Assembly (NCBI GenBank): GCA_016802295.1
Contig: JAESIW010000180.1
Location: forward strand, 2,876,102-2,940,101
From: Brachionus rotundiformis
Taxonomy: Eukaryota > Rotifera > Eurotatoria > Ploima > Brachionidae
Direction: 5' to 3'
Length of the DNA stretch: 64,000 nt
Positions 24,837-35,716 of this stretch are shown piece by piece (position 1 is the stretch's first letter; each line of letters opens with the position of its first letter). Made by a program: the position numbers and the translations under genes. The notes beneath the pieces were generated by a model. The model saw only the letters and a program-made list of their open reading frames with translations, was not told the origin of the DNA and did not search any database.

Positions 24837-27018
24837 ATATAAGCTCGTCGAACTTAAATTGGGTGCCTTAATGTGTAAATTCAGCATTTTTTATTATGAC
24901 GTTCAAATACATAATAGGTTGTTTCCGAAATCGTTTTAATTAGGGCATTTAATCAAATGTTAGTTTTTTTTTATTTTGTTTTTAAATAATTTGATTTGTG
25001 TATATAAACAAAAATATAATAATACAATTATTGCTTTTGATCTTAAAAATCTCAAGAGGTTGAATTTTTGACGCTTCACTAGTTAACTTTAATTCACCAA
25101 ATTAAGAGACTTAAGAGATCATTTATTTAGTACCTTGAACATGATCTTTAAGTTGTTTTGTAATTTTTTTTATCTTTTTGATCAAATTTTTGGTTGGTTA
25201 ACTTTTTTTCTCTTTTATTTTAAAATAAAATTTTAATTTTCTTATTTTTCAAAACTAACAAAATAAAAAATATGAATAAGTTTTTCGTGTTTTCAAGTGA
25301 TTTGTTTCAAAACAAACAAAAGGCTACGAATTTTATTAGTCGGAAAGCGACTAATAACTTAACCTTTTGTCTTAATTTTATTAAATTAAAAAATATCTTT
25401 ATAAAATATTACTTAGATTAAAAGTTACAAATAATATAATATTCAAAAATAATAATTGCTATAAACTTTAATTCTTTTTAATAATAAAAATTTTAATATT
25501 AATAGACAATTATTTGGTTATTTATTTATTCGAAGGATTCATAATAATATCATTAAAATTTTGGGATTATTCTGCAAATTTGATATTACCTTCTTAAAAC
25601 AAATTTTTTAAGAGATTTAATTGATTTTTTTATTAAACTTTTCTTTATTATTTTTTCAATAAATGAACTGGATCACGTCTCTTTGAGGTTTTGACGTTTG
25701 ATCGTGTTGAATGATAAAAAAATCGTTTAAAGAATGCTTTACCCAGAGAACTTTGTCTGTTCTAGAGTTTTTGTGATTGAGTTTTGCCAATACACATTTA
25801 GCTTCAGAAATAAGTTTACAACTTGCTTTAGCAAATGCCCTTGAGCAGCATAAGCAGACCATGAGAACTGCGCTAGCAATATACTTTATAAATTATTTAA
25901 AATTATTTTTATTAATTGCTTAAGTAAAATATTTAAGTTTTATCATAGGATAATTCACTAAGCTTTTTTAAAATAACTTAAATTTTTTTAGGATATTAAA
26001 GTCACAATCATATTAATTATATGTAGGATTTTAAATTTTCTGATAAAAAATTAAACAAATATTTATGATAAAAACGTTCATTTCCTAAAAAAGATTAATA
26101 AGCTTTATATCATTTTATATCTTCAAAATTAACCATGAAAATAGCATTTTGTTGAATTTTTAAATAAATAATTCCAACTTAAAATTATTTTGGTCATTTA
26201 TTCTCTTTTTGTATTTTTAGAATAAATAACATTCTTATCTCGATAAACTTAATGAAAAAAAACAAGATTAAAACATGATTTTAATAATAGAAATTAAAGA
26301 AATGGAAATAATTTGAATGGGTTCAGGTTCCTTATGAACTTTCTTTTATACAAGCAAAAAAATCTCTTTCGTTTTTTAAATGTTATCTAAAATTTGATCA
26401 TCCATACTGGTCAAAGTCTAAGAAAAAAACACCTTTTGCCAAATTCTCTTCTTGATGTCTGTTGGTTTGCTTGCTTTACTGATGAAGCTTCTCAATTTGT
26501 GAATTCTTAAATATTACTTTAAACTTTATCATTATAATTATTTAGCAGCATAAACTTAAATGCTTCAGTTTTCAATTTAGTTAGAATTAAAAAATTAAAA
26601 AAAAAGATTCGTAATCGATTTTTTTCTTATAAAGTAAAGTTTGATACAAAAAATGTTTAACATTGTTAATTACTTTCTAAAAATTTATAATTTTTATTCT
26701 ATGAAAACACTTGTCAATTATCATTAATAATAAGAAAAGAAACGAAATAACTGATGAAGTTTCTTATAGATAATTTTCGAACTAACAACAGCCAAAAATA
26801 TAAAATAAATTTAATTGTTTTTCTCTCACTTCGCTAAAAACCATCGGAAAATATTCTAATTAAAAACTATCTGAAGAATAATTTAGTTTAGTTTTTATAA
26901 TAATTTACAATAGAGATAAGCTAATTTTTAAAGTGAAGTTCGACTCTTGATTTCTTTGACTGGCATAAATAAATTTTAAAACTTGAAGAAAATGAAAATA
27001 TTTTAAGTTATTAAAAAA
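24837..27018. other. Intergenic region with one doubtful small ORF
   Basis: 2.2 kb of AT-rich sequence. A short palindrome-like element (TTATTAGTCGGAAAGCGACTAATAA near 25334) stands out, as does a small minus-strand ORF listed separately. Nothing else seen. Confidence 0.4.
25656..25862 (-). CDS. Hypothetical small protein (doubtful)
   Basis: A 68-codon minus-strand ORF whose composition is less AT-driven than the background: four Cys near the N-terminus (CLCCSRAFAKASC), then CVLAKLNHKNS and HSLNDFFIIQHDQ. It starts with a Met and ends at a clear stop. I do not recognise a family and see no flanking exons. It could be the last exon of an unseen gene, a decayed fragment, or chance. Confidence 0.25.
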   Translation of the reverse strand: MVCLCCSRAFAKASCKLISEAKCVLAKLNHKNSRTDKVLWVKHSLNDFFIIQHDQTSKPQRDVIQFIY

Positions 27019-27759
27019 ATGCTAAATTTTTATTCAAAGGCTTTTTTCTCGTATATTTTGATGGTACTATATGAAACAAAAGCAGTTTCTGCGCTCCAGA
27101 ATTCAACTACTGAATTTACGGCTAATTCAAAATTTGAAATAGCCCTAATAATTTTAAGCTCGGTTTTACTGCTTTTAGGACTTTTTATCTTAATTGTAGC
27201 ATGTAGCTTTGTATGCTATTTACTTCAAAGTTATAACTTATGCCGTAATGATAGCTGGTGTCAATTTTTCAATCGAGACTTAAATGTTAAAACTGAAAAT
27301 TGTGAAATTTTTTCAATCGATTTAATAGAAGAATCAGATAAGAAAGATTCTGATAAATCATTGAAGGTACCTCTATTTAAAACCGAAAAGGCAATCAATT
27401 TTTATGGCGCAGACTCTGATGAATCAAACAATTCGTACAATATCAGCAGTGATTTTTTTTTCACAAGAGAAGGTCCAACTCTTTATTCATTTTGTAAAAG
27501 CGATATGATTAAAAAACAAATTTTTGAGTCTGAAACACTTGATCCATATCTCATCATTTCATTGCCAGACTCGAAAGATAGCCTATTGGAAAATCATTTG
27601 AACGATTTGGAAAACATTGAACAACATTTATCAAAATCTTTATCAGAGCTGAGTGAATTACACAAAAGACTTTGCTCTGAAAAGAATGATGATTCCACAG
27701 ATGGTAAAATAATGGATGAATATAATCCAATAGAAGGGTTGGAAGATAATGATATATAA
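27019..27759 (+). CDS. Orphan type I membrane protein
   Basis: Intronless 246-residue ORF. It has a possible signal peptide (YILMVLYETKAVSALQ), a short Thr/Asn-rich ectodomain with one NST sequon, and a strong transmembrane helix (IALIILSSVLLLLGLFILIV, continuing into ACSFVCYLL). An acidic Ser/Asp-rich cytoplasmic tail of about 170 residues ends in a helix-prone segment (NDLENIEQHLSKSLSEL). A Cys cluster flanks the membrane on the inside (CRNDSWC), possible palmitoylation sites. A TTTTAAG acceptor-like sequence lies about 10 bases before the ATG. It meets LRRC27 tail-to-tail with only 83 bp between the stops. I recognise no family; it may be lineage-specific. Confidence 0.7.
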   Translation: MLNFYSKAFFSYILMVLYETKAVSALQNSTTEFTANSKFEIALIILSSVLLLLGLFILIVACSFVCYLLQSYNLCRNDSWCQFFNRDLNVKTENCEIFSIDLIEESDKKDSDKSLKVPLFKTEKAINFYGADSDESNNSYNISSDFFFTREGPTLYSFCKSDMIKKQIFESETLDPYLIISLPDSKDSLLENHLNDLENIEQHLSKSLSELSELHKRLCSEKNDDSTDGKIMDEYNPIEGLEDNDI

Positions 27760-27842
27760 TGACTCGACATATTATTTAATAGAGAAATGTTTTTTTAATT
27801 TTATTTTTAGTAAAAATTTGAAAATAAACAATTAAAAAATAA

Positions 27843-30800
27843 TTATTTTATTAACTTTGATACATTCGATGCTTTTTTTTTATTGTGCAATTTAGCTGTT
27901 TCACGAAATTTAAGTCCACCAGTATAAGCTCTTATATTAAACTGAATTTCGTATCTTCTTTGCTCGATTTCTCTTTGAATTGCCTTCAATTCTCTCAAAT
28001 CTTTAGCAGCTTGTTGTTTGTCATACTTTGGATTATCACTTTTATTATCACGTCGATTTAATAGTTTAACAGTGTACTCTCTTATCTTGTCCTGTAGCAT
28101 GTGGTCTCTTATTCTCCTTTTTAAATTTTAAAATAAAACTATTAATTAATAATTTTATTAATGAAAGTGATTCATTAAAACTATGAAAAAGATTTTTGAG
28201 AAAATTACACAAATACACGTAATCTTTGTGATTATTAAATTGAATTGGATTATGGTTTTTTATTTAAAAAAAAATCTTAAAAATTCATAATTCAGATGGT
28301 AAAATGGTTTTTACAGCCATTTTATTCATGGTAACGAATTTTTTTAATTACCATGAACTGTTTATCTAAAGATTAATCTAGAAAAGAGTTATGGGAAATT
28401 AAGGGTCAAAATTGCTCAATAAAAAATTTTAACTTAAGTTGAATAAAAATAAAATTTATAGAAAAAATTATTATTATTTTTATAAATTCAAAATTAAATA
28501 TTTAAATTTAAAAAATTTATGTATTTAAAATAATGCACGAGTCGTGGAAATAATATTTTGGATATGATTAGTAAAAGTTTCATGAAATTAAGCATTGATA
28601 CATTTAAAATGCTCTAAACAGCACTGGTTAAACCTAATTTAGAGTTTGCCATAAGTTTGTGGTCTCCATATATGGAAAGAGACATTTCAGAAATCGATGA
28701 AGTCCAAAGAAGAATGACAAAAATAATCCCTTCAGTTCGAAAATTTAACTACTCGAAAAGACCAGAAATGTTCAATTTAACTAATCTCAAAATATGAGGG
28801 ATAAGAGGAGACATAATCCAACTTTTTAAAATTATTAACAAATATGAAATTATCAAGTTTTAAAATAGTAAAAATGTTTCTCGAAATCAGTCGTTTAGCT
28901 TAAGGAGACACAACAAATGTATAGTTAGAGATTATGTAAAAGCTTGCATACTACGATATCATTTCTTAACAAATCGAGTAGTTAATGTCTGCAATAGTCT
29001 ACCTCAGTACATCGTCAATTCCGAACCAATGATTAATTTCAAAATTAACCTGGAAAAATGGCTCAAGAAACAGTCTAATTTACCACCAAAGCTTCGATAG
29101 GGTCGCAGTATTATTTTACTACTACTATCTTGGGTAAAATTTAATATTCGAACTTTTTGTAAATTTATTCGTATTAAATAATTTTAAGGTTATTAATAGA
29201 TAACTTGACACTCAGTACAATTTCAGATTTATGAAGAAATAATGTACCTTGAATTGTTAGACCATAAAAAAATTACAATCGACAATGGGATTAATGAATA
29301 CCAATCAATCGACACACAGCAAAAAAAAATTGTTAAAAATTTCTTTTAATTCCAATTATCCATTTTACCATTTGGTATATAAAAGATTTTTTTCTCAGTT
29401 CAAGAAATGGTAATGAAAAATGAAGATTTTTATAGCCCAAATGGTTGTAACAAAAATAAATAAGTTTTTCTATTAAAATTAAATTTTCTTAATTAAAATT
29501 GACTATATTTACAGATATTTTAATAAAATTAGTCAAATTAGTTAATAGGAGTTTACTAGAATTGTCATTATTCTATGGAATTATTCCTGTTTTTTTATTA
29601 TATTTTCAAATTTAATTTCCCGTATTTGCTCAATTAGGAAATATCAATAAAATGTATTCCTACCTTTCTTCCTCAATACGCATCAATGTTTCAGGCGATA
29701 GTGATCGCATCCTTTGCATCCTCAATTTTTTTTCCAATTCTTCCCTTTCTTCTTTTGTCATAACTTTCAAGTAATCTTCACTTATATCAAATGGTGCATT
29801 CATTACAGGCTCTGTATAGTCGACTCCTTTTACCATTCGTTTGTGTAGAAGTTTTCGCTGCTCTTTTCGAAGGCTTTCTTTGAATTTATCTGTGACAACT
29901 TTATCATTAAATTTTTGAATTTTTGAATCTAAAATTTCTTTTTCTTTCTAAAATTTTTCAACTAATAAAAATTTTAAAAATTTAATTGCTTTCACTATTA
30001 CTTTATACTGGCCAATAGTCCCTTTTTCAAGTGCTTTTTCATATTTTTCGTTCTTATAAATTGTCATGTCATTCGGTACATTCCTTTTATTCAAAATTTT
30101 CATTACATTTCTGCTATCGATATGAATGTTTATTAAATAAATAAAAAGTAAATGCTGCGAATAAGAGATAAATTTTTTAAAGGATTTGTATACCTCAATT
30201 TATTAGCATTAATTTTTGCTGTATTTATTCTTTCTCTTATGTCATATTTAGCATATTTGGCGTCTATTGGACGCATTGGATAAGTTCTAAGCGGAAATCT
30301 TGTAGCAGATATAGCTCTCTGATCGCAGCTTTTAGTTTTAAACTTTAAATATTTTTTTATCTAAATTTATTTGTTGTTTTTTGTAAAAAAATATTTGTTT
30401 ACTTGTTCAGGTTTTTTTTATGTATTGGCCGTCTAGGCTGAGAGCAACTATCATCATCACTAGCCCATATATCATCAGTTACGCTTCTTATGTCACTTAT
30501 GTCGTTATCACTCATTTTATTAGGTGTCTTTCCGTCATTCAGTTGAGAGCTGAAAAAGTCAGCTTTTAAAAATTCAATTATTGCTTTGCATCCTTTATGT
30601 ACCACGTCCATAGGTGGATATTCTATGGGATTATCGGTTAAGTTAAGGGCATTCAAATTTTTTAGGCTCGATATTTGACAAGGAAGATATCTTATTTGAT
30701 TATTTTCAAGTAATAAATGCCGTAAATTTTCATTGTTTTCAAGTCCTTTGGTAGGAAGATGACAAAGTTGATTATTACGTAGCTAAAAAAAATATTTTTT

Positions 30801-31752
30801 GATTTAATTTCGATTATTTAATTATTCAAATTTCTTTTAGGAACTTATTATCTAATTTTAAACAGAATAGCTTTTAAATAAATTTTTAAATCAAAAGCTT
30901 AATAAACTTAGTAGCTATTTTTATCAATATAATACTTAATCATTTTATTTTTCAAGTTTATTTTGATTTAATTTTAAAAAGAAAATAATTGTTTAATTTA
31001 AAAACATAACAATTATTGTTTTTATTTTACTAATCTTTAAACAAGGACTAAAAATAGCTTCATAAAAGAAAAACAAAAAGTTACCAAATCTTAAATATTT
31101 GTTAATTGATCAGAGAAGAGAAAAAATCTTATTAACCAGGACATCGTTTTTGGATTTTTGATAACTAAATAAAAAATAAAACACTTACGTCAAGCCATTT
31201 TAGGTTTGGAAACAATTCAAAAAAATCCTCTGGCAATTTTTTAAACTGATTTCCTTCAAGATATAGATACTTGGAAATTAATAATATTTTATTTTGATTA
31301 GTTATTAATATAAATTGTAAGAATACTTCGAGTTTGTCCAACTCGGTTAGTTTTTTAGGAATTTTCGAAAGATTTTTTTTGCTTAGATCCAAGCCATTTG
31401 CATTAAAATCAACTGCTTTTTGAATAAACTCAATCAATTCTTCATATTCTTTTTTGTCATTTTCAAAGTCGTTTTCAGACAGAAATTCATTTTCTTCTAG
31501 CTGATGATTTTCTCTTTGGTCCTCGTTTTCGGACCCAAAATTAGTGGTTTTCTCCTCGGTAGTATTTGTGTTAGAAGCTATATCCTCAAAGCCGGTGTCT
31601 TTGCTCTTTTCACTTCCCTCCTCGTCATTTTCCAGGTTAAATTCCTCTTTTATCATTTTAATAATATTTTCCACCTGGACTTCTTGTGACTCAAGGTTGG
31701 CATCTTGGTCTCTATAAGTTTTGATAATTTCGCTTTCATTTATGTCATCCAT
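27843..31752 (-). CDS. LRRC27: Leucine-rich repeat protein LRRC27-like
   Basis: Seven exons: 31752-31327, 31269-31189, 30782-30403, 30328-30194, 30113-30002, 29947-29664 and 28116-27843; 563 residues. An acidic N-terminus (about 115 residues) precedes LRRs: LDLSKKNLSKIPKKL, LYLEGNQFKKLPEDFFEL, LKWLDLRNNQLCHLP, LRHLLLENNQIRYLP and LNALNLTDNPIEYPP. After VVHKGCKAIIEFL, typical of this family, comes a long basic coiled coil (KFKESLRKEQRKLLHKRMVK, KEEREELEKKLRMQRMRSL) and a C-terminal helix (QQAAKDLRELKAIQREIEQR). The layout matches vertebrate LRRC27, whose role is poorly known. Intron 1 is 57 nt and stop-free in frame. The last acceptor is a tandem AG (AAGGAG), so the terminal exon may start at 28116 or 28113. 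Intron 6 (1,547 nt) carries a dead retrotransposon. Confidence 0.85.
28540..29145 (+). mobile_element. 5'-truncated, dead non-LTR retrotransposon (RT C-terminus)
   Basis: Inside LRRC27 intron 6, antisense to the host gene. One frame from about 28558 to the TAG at 29100 reads as the end of a LINE reverse transcriptase: ISKSFMKLSIDTFKML, LVKPNLEFAISLWSPYMERD, IDEVQRRMTKIIPSVRKF, GIRGDIIQLFKIINKYE and FLTNRVVNVCNSLPQYIVNS. Three in-frame stops interrupt it (after ML near 28614, after LTNLKI near 28797, after IIKF near 28862), so it is non-functional. Jockey/CR1/L2-type elements end with this N-R-V-V-N-x-W-N-S-L-P block; here Trp is Cys. A short ACTACTACTATC-like tail follows the stop. The 5' end is truncated, as is usual for LINE copies. 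Confidence 0.85.
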
Positions 31753-32495
31753 TTTTAAATTTTATACTTTCAAATTTTTATTTTACTTCAATTGCTTTTA
31801 AATTATTTAAAATTTTTCTCCTTAGCAACCAATTTTCTAGTACTAGATACCATATCAAAATTTTCTTTCATCAGACAAAAAAACTGTTAATGCTCATGAG
31901 GTATCTAATTACTCTACAAAATTAAAAGTGGCATTGGATTAACAAAATATAATTTTTATTATCATTATTTTTTTGACAGACATTAATTATTAGTGTTTTT
32001 GTAGCTTCAAAAAAATTTCAACTGATAGTGAAATATAATGAAAAAATTTTAGGGCTTGGCTTGGCTGATTTTTTTATAATAAATGACAATCAAAAATTTA
32101 ATTAGATTTAAAATAATGAATTTATTTTATGCTATAGAAGTCTAAAAAAAATTAAATGTGGTAAAAATTGGTCTATTCCCTAAATATAAAGTTGATTTGT
32201 CAATTTTAATATATTCTGGAAATTTTTTATGTACATTTTTTGTTTGTTTAGATAATGATTAGTTATATATCAGAGCATTTTATTTTCAGATATATGAATA
32301 AAATTTTCAAGATTGATAGTTTATTTTTTCTCATAAAAGGATTAAAATCAATAAATAATTATTAATTCTATATAAATTATGCTAGCAATAATAAATTTAA
32401 AAACAAATTATTCACTAGATTTCATCTTTAAAGCAAAAACGTCTCAAAAGAAAATTTAGTTTAATTATCTTAAGTGTTGATTAATTTATTTAATC
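31753..32495. promoter_or_regulatory. Divergent intergenic region LRRC27 / K2P
   Basis: 743 bp between head-to-head start codons. It must hold both promoters. AT-rich with no element I can identify. Confidence 0.4.
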
Positions 32496-33608
32496 ATGCT
32501 TTATTTGACCAAAACATCTAATAATCGATTGCTACTGCTAATCTCATCTTACATCATCTACCTTTTCTTTGGGGCGATTGTTTTGGACAATGTGGAATCT
32601 CCACATGAGGCGCAACTAATCAATGAGTTGAACACATACGTGGAAAATTTTCGCCAGCAGCACAACAAATGTGTGTCAATTGATGAACTAAACGAGTTTA
32701 TAAAACTCGTTAGCATGGCTAATGATCAAGGTGTACCAGCATTAAAAAACGTGTCCAAAGAACAAAATTGGAGTTTTGGCCAGGCGGTTTTTTTCTCAGG
32801 TACCGTCTTAACAACCATAGGATACGGAGATGTTTATCCTCAGACTGAATTAGGAAAGATATTTTGCATAATATTTGCCATTTTCGGTATTCCAATCACC
32901 TTGCTACTTTTATATGCTATAATTGAAAGACTGATGGTAAAAACGTCAAAGGTGTTGGACGTTTTTATTAAACAAGGACAGCCAATACTGAACACAATTT
33001 CTTTATTCCGGCAGCCAGTAGAGAGATCACACATGCATGTCTTGTTTGCTTTTCTCTGCACCTCAGTAGTTCTGGTCTTTTTTTTTCTAATACCAGCTGC
33101 AATTTACGCACATATTGAAGGTTGGTCATATTTGAACGCTTTCTATTATTGCTTCATCTCACTCAGCACAGTTGGTCTGGGAGACTATGTACCTGGTGAT
33201 TCTGACTCGCAAAATCACAGACATTTGTACAAGATATTCTCAACTTTGTATCTAATTATCGGAGTTTTAATCATGGTATGGCTTTTGCAGATTTACAGTG
33301 AAACACCTGAGTTCAACTTTTATAAATACTTTACATTGAGTAAAGATGGTATACTAACACACCATATTGAAACAATTCACCCTGCAGCATCATTTGCCAA
33401 TATTGAATCCTCACATTTTGCCAATAAAGAATTGGATTCAGCATTTGCTTATGGTAAGTATTCCAATGAAAAAAATGATTCCTATAATCCGATTGATTCG
33501 CCAAAAAATACTCATTTACCGAACGACTCTGGTCAAATATTAGATGGTTTAAATCAAAACTCAAATTATTTGTCAACTTCTTTAGTCGATCCATCAACTC
33601 AACAGTAG
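32496..33608 (+). CDS. Two-pore-domain K+ channel, TWIK-like
   Basis: Intronless, 370 residues. Topology is M1 (LLLLISSYIIYLFFGAIVL), extracellular cap, pore 1 with TTIGYGD (about 107-112), M2 (FCIIFAIFGIPITLLLLYAI), M3 (VLFAFLCTSVVLVFFFLIPA), pore 2 with STVGLGDYVPGD, and M4 (STLYLIIGVLIMVWLLQIY). The second filter GLGDYVPG and the cap sequence around FRQQHNKC, with its cysteine at about 59 (equivalent to the inter-subunit disulphide Cys of TWIK-1), point to the TWIK/KCNK1-6-7 branch. K2P channels carry background K+ current as dimers at the plasma membrane. The cytoplasmic tail (about 85 residues) is Asn/Ser-rich and not conserved as far as I can tell. Lack of introns is unusual for this family and may reflect retroposition or intron loss. 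Confidence 0.93.
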   Translation: MLYLTKTSNNRLLLLISSYIIYLFFGAIVLDNVESPHEAQLINELNTYVENFRQQHNKCVSIDELNEFIKLVSMANDQGVPALKNVSKEQNWSFGQAVFFSGTVLTTIGYGDVYPQTELGKIFCIIFAIFGIPITLLLLYAIIERLMVKTSKVLDVFIKQGQPILNTISLFRQPVERSHMHVLFAFLCTSVVLVFFFLIPAAIYAHIEGWSYLNAFYYCFISLSTVGLGDYVPGDSDSQNHRHLYKIFSTLYLIIGVLIMVWLLQIYSETPEFNFYKYFTLSKDGILTHHIETIHPAASFANIESSHFANKELDSAFAYGKYSNEKNDSYNPIDSPKNTHLPNDSGQILDGLNQNSNYLSTSLVDPSTQQ

Positions 33609-34156
33609 ATTAGATCAATACTTTTAAACATTAACATCCAGTGAATCTATTTAAAATAGCTATCCAAAATAATATTTAATTTAGTGCATAATTATTAAAT
33701 AGTATAGAAAATTAAATATTTAACATGAATCTATAGAATCGTTTCCAAATTTTAATTTAAATTATTTTAAATTTTTTAGTTTAATCTGTTGTTAAGATTT
33801 TTGTGTAAATTTGTTGTTTTTTTATTAGTTTCGATTACCGATTTAGAAAAACAAATTTTTTTTCAATAGTGTTTGTCAAATGATATTTGAGTTGTTTAAT
33901 AAAAATAAACAACTAGTATAAAAATAAAGATTTAATGTATTAGATTTTTAATTTCAAATTAAATGTGAAATTTTAAGCGTTTATCTTTTTTTGTTTAATA
34001 AAATAAATAAAGCAGTTTAATTGTTGATATAAAAAAAATTTTATTACCTACAATTCAAATTCAAAATTAATTATTAAAAATAGTTTAATAATATTTATTA
34101 AATTTGAAAATTTTTATGATATAATATAGTCTAGTAGATTTAATTTATTTATTATT
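33609..34156. other. Convergent intergenic region
   Basis: 548 bp between two stop codons. It holds two 3'UTRs, with several AATAAA-like motifs (near 33898, 33920 and 33998). No gene. Confidence 0.5.
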
Positions 34157-34884
34157 CTAATCGCATCCACCATTTGCACAGATATTGTTCATAGTCAATT
34201 TTGCTTCTGGGACATCGTGCTTAGCTGCATGCTCAATTAATCTTCTTGCCTCGCTAAAATCATAAAAAATGACACCAATTTTTATTTATTAAATTAAATA
34301 AATAACCTTTCATTGATACCACTTTTAAACCCCTTTAAGTGTCCTATTGCCAAATTATACGAAGCATGAGGATGCCCTTGGTTTGCTGCTGCTTTGTACA
34401 ATTCCATCGCCTTTTCATGATCTCTTTCTACTCCAACTCCTAGAAATTTTAGAGTTTTATACTTTTATTGAAATAAAATCAGCCTACTACCATGTAAATA
34501 TCTATTGGCCAATTCATGCTGTGCAGTATCATATCCCAGGTATGCATAGCCTTTAAGTACATTGACATGCATGTGCTCGAAATAGTAAAACGCATACAAC
34601 AACAACGAAATGGCTATAATGACCAAAAACACCTTTTGTTTGTTTTAATCTAAAAATTGTGTTTATTTTTATAAAGAAATTACTTGAACTGCAATGCACC
34701 ACCAAGGATCAGATCGTTGTCTTCGAGCTAAATATACCTTTCCACCATAAGGTAATTCATCATCGCTATCGCTGTCATATTCTTGATTACCATATATTCT
34801 CTCCAGAATGGCTTCTTCTTCTTCCTCTTTGGTAGTAGTGTTCCTTTTTTTCAGATTACTACTATCGCTCGGTGCCTTTTGCAT
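34157..34884 (-). CDS. Single-pass membrane protein with Sel1-like repeats
   Basis: Four exons: 34884-34684, 34632-34491, 34439-34307 and 34253-34157; 190 residues. An acidic cytosolic N-terminus (KEEEEEAILERIYG, YDSDSDDELPYGG) is followed by one transmembrane helix (VFLVIIAISLLLYAFYYF). Two to three Sel1-like/TPR-type repeats follow: GYAYLGYDTAQHELANRYLH, GVGVERDHEKAMELYKAAAN and ARRLIEHAAKHDVPEAKL. Sel1 repeats are helix pairs used for protein binding, for example in ER quality control. I do not recognise the exact orthologue. The start is taken at 34884: the frame extends to a GTG at 34890, but a CAG acceptor-like site at 34890-34892 sits just before the first ATG. Confidence 0.75.
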
Positions 34885-35716
34885 TTTCACTGAAACTATT
34901 TTGAATTTTAAAAGTAATAATTTTGTAATTTTTAATATTTAAGAGGTAAATAATAAAAGATTTTATAAATTAAAATTAAAAAATCGATATTTTGCTTAAA
35001 TTAAAGAAAAATTATCCAAAAATAAAAGTTAGTTTTTTAATATTTGACTTTAAAATGTTGTGTGACACAATTCACATTTCTCAAAGCAAAAAATTAAATT
35101 ATTAATATCAAAATTTAATATATTTATAAGAGTATTTTTTTAGCCAATCGCTTTAAAAAATAAAATAAAATTTATCTAATTTAATTAAATTAAATCATAA
35201 AATTAATTATTAAAAAAAATTATCCATTTAAAATTTTATCTTTTTTGGAATTATATTTTTAAAAATTTTGGCGATATTAGTTAATTAAGTCTTGCACCTA
35301 AGGCTCCCTTTAATTATTGTACATTTCAACTAAGACAAAATCTAACAATGCTTTTTTTCTGCAGATTTGCACTTATTTAAATCATTTGAAAAGCCTTGTG
35401 AATAAAGCCATAAAGGTATGATAAATAACTTAGATAGTAAAATTATTTTTTTTAGGCTGGACGGCTGTCACTTAATTTTCTAATTAGTTAGCACGCTTTA
35501 ATTTTGAGCGCACACGAGACCTTTTATTTTATCTTAATTCTAAATGTAAAAAACACTTAGCTTCTATGTATTATAAAAACCTATGTTTCTAAATTATTAT
35601 TTTACAAATTTTATTATTGTTGTTTTAAAATTTAAAATAAAGAGGACTCATTAAAAACGAGTCTATTCCAACAAAATAAAAATTTATAAGATACAAATTA
35701 GAGATAACCTTTAGAA
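34885..35716. promoter_or_regulatory. Divergent intergenic region
   Basis: 832 bp between head-to-head genes. An exon-like patch lies at about 35366-35416 (CTGCAG acceptor, about 17 open codons containing LNHLKSLVNKAIK, then GTATGA donor), less AT-rich than its surroundings. It could be a 5'UTR exon of the PSF3 gene or chance. Confidence 0.35.
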
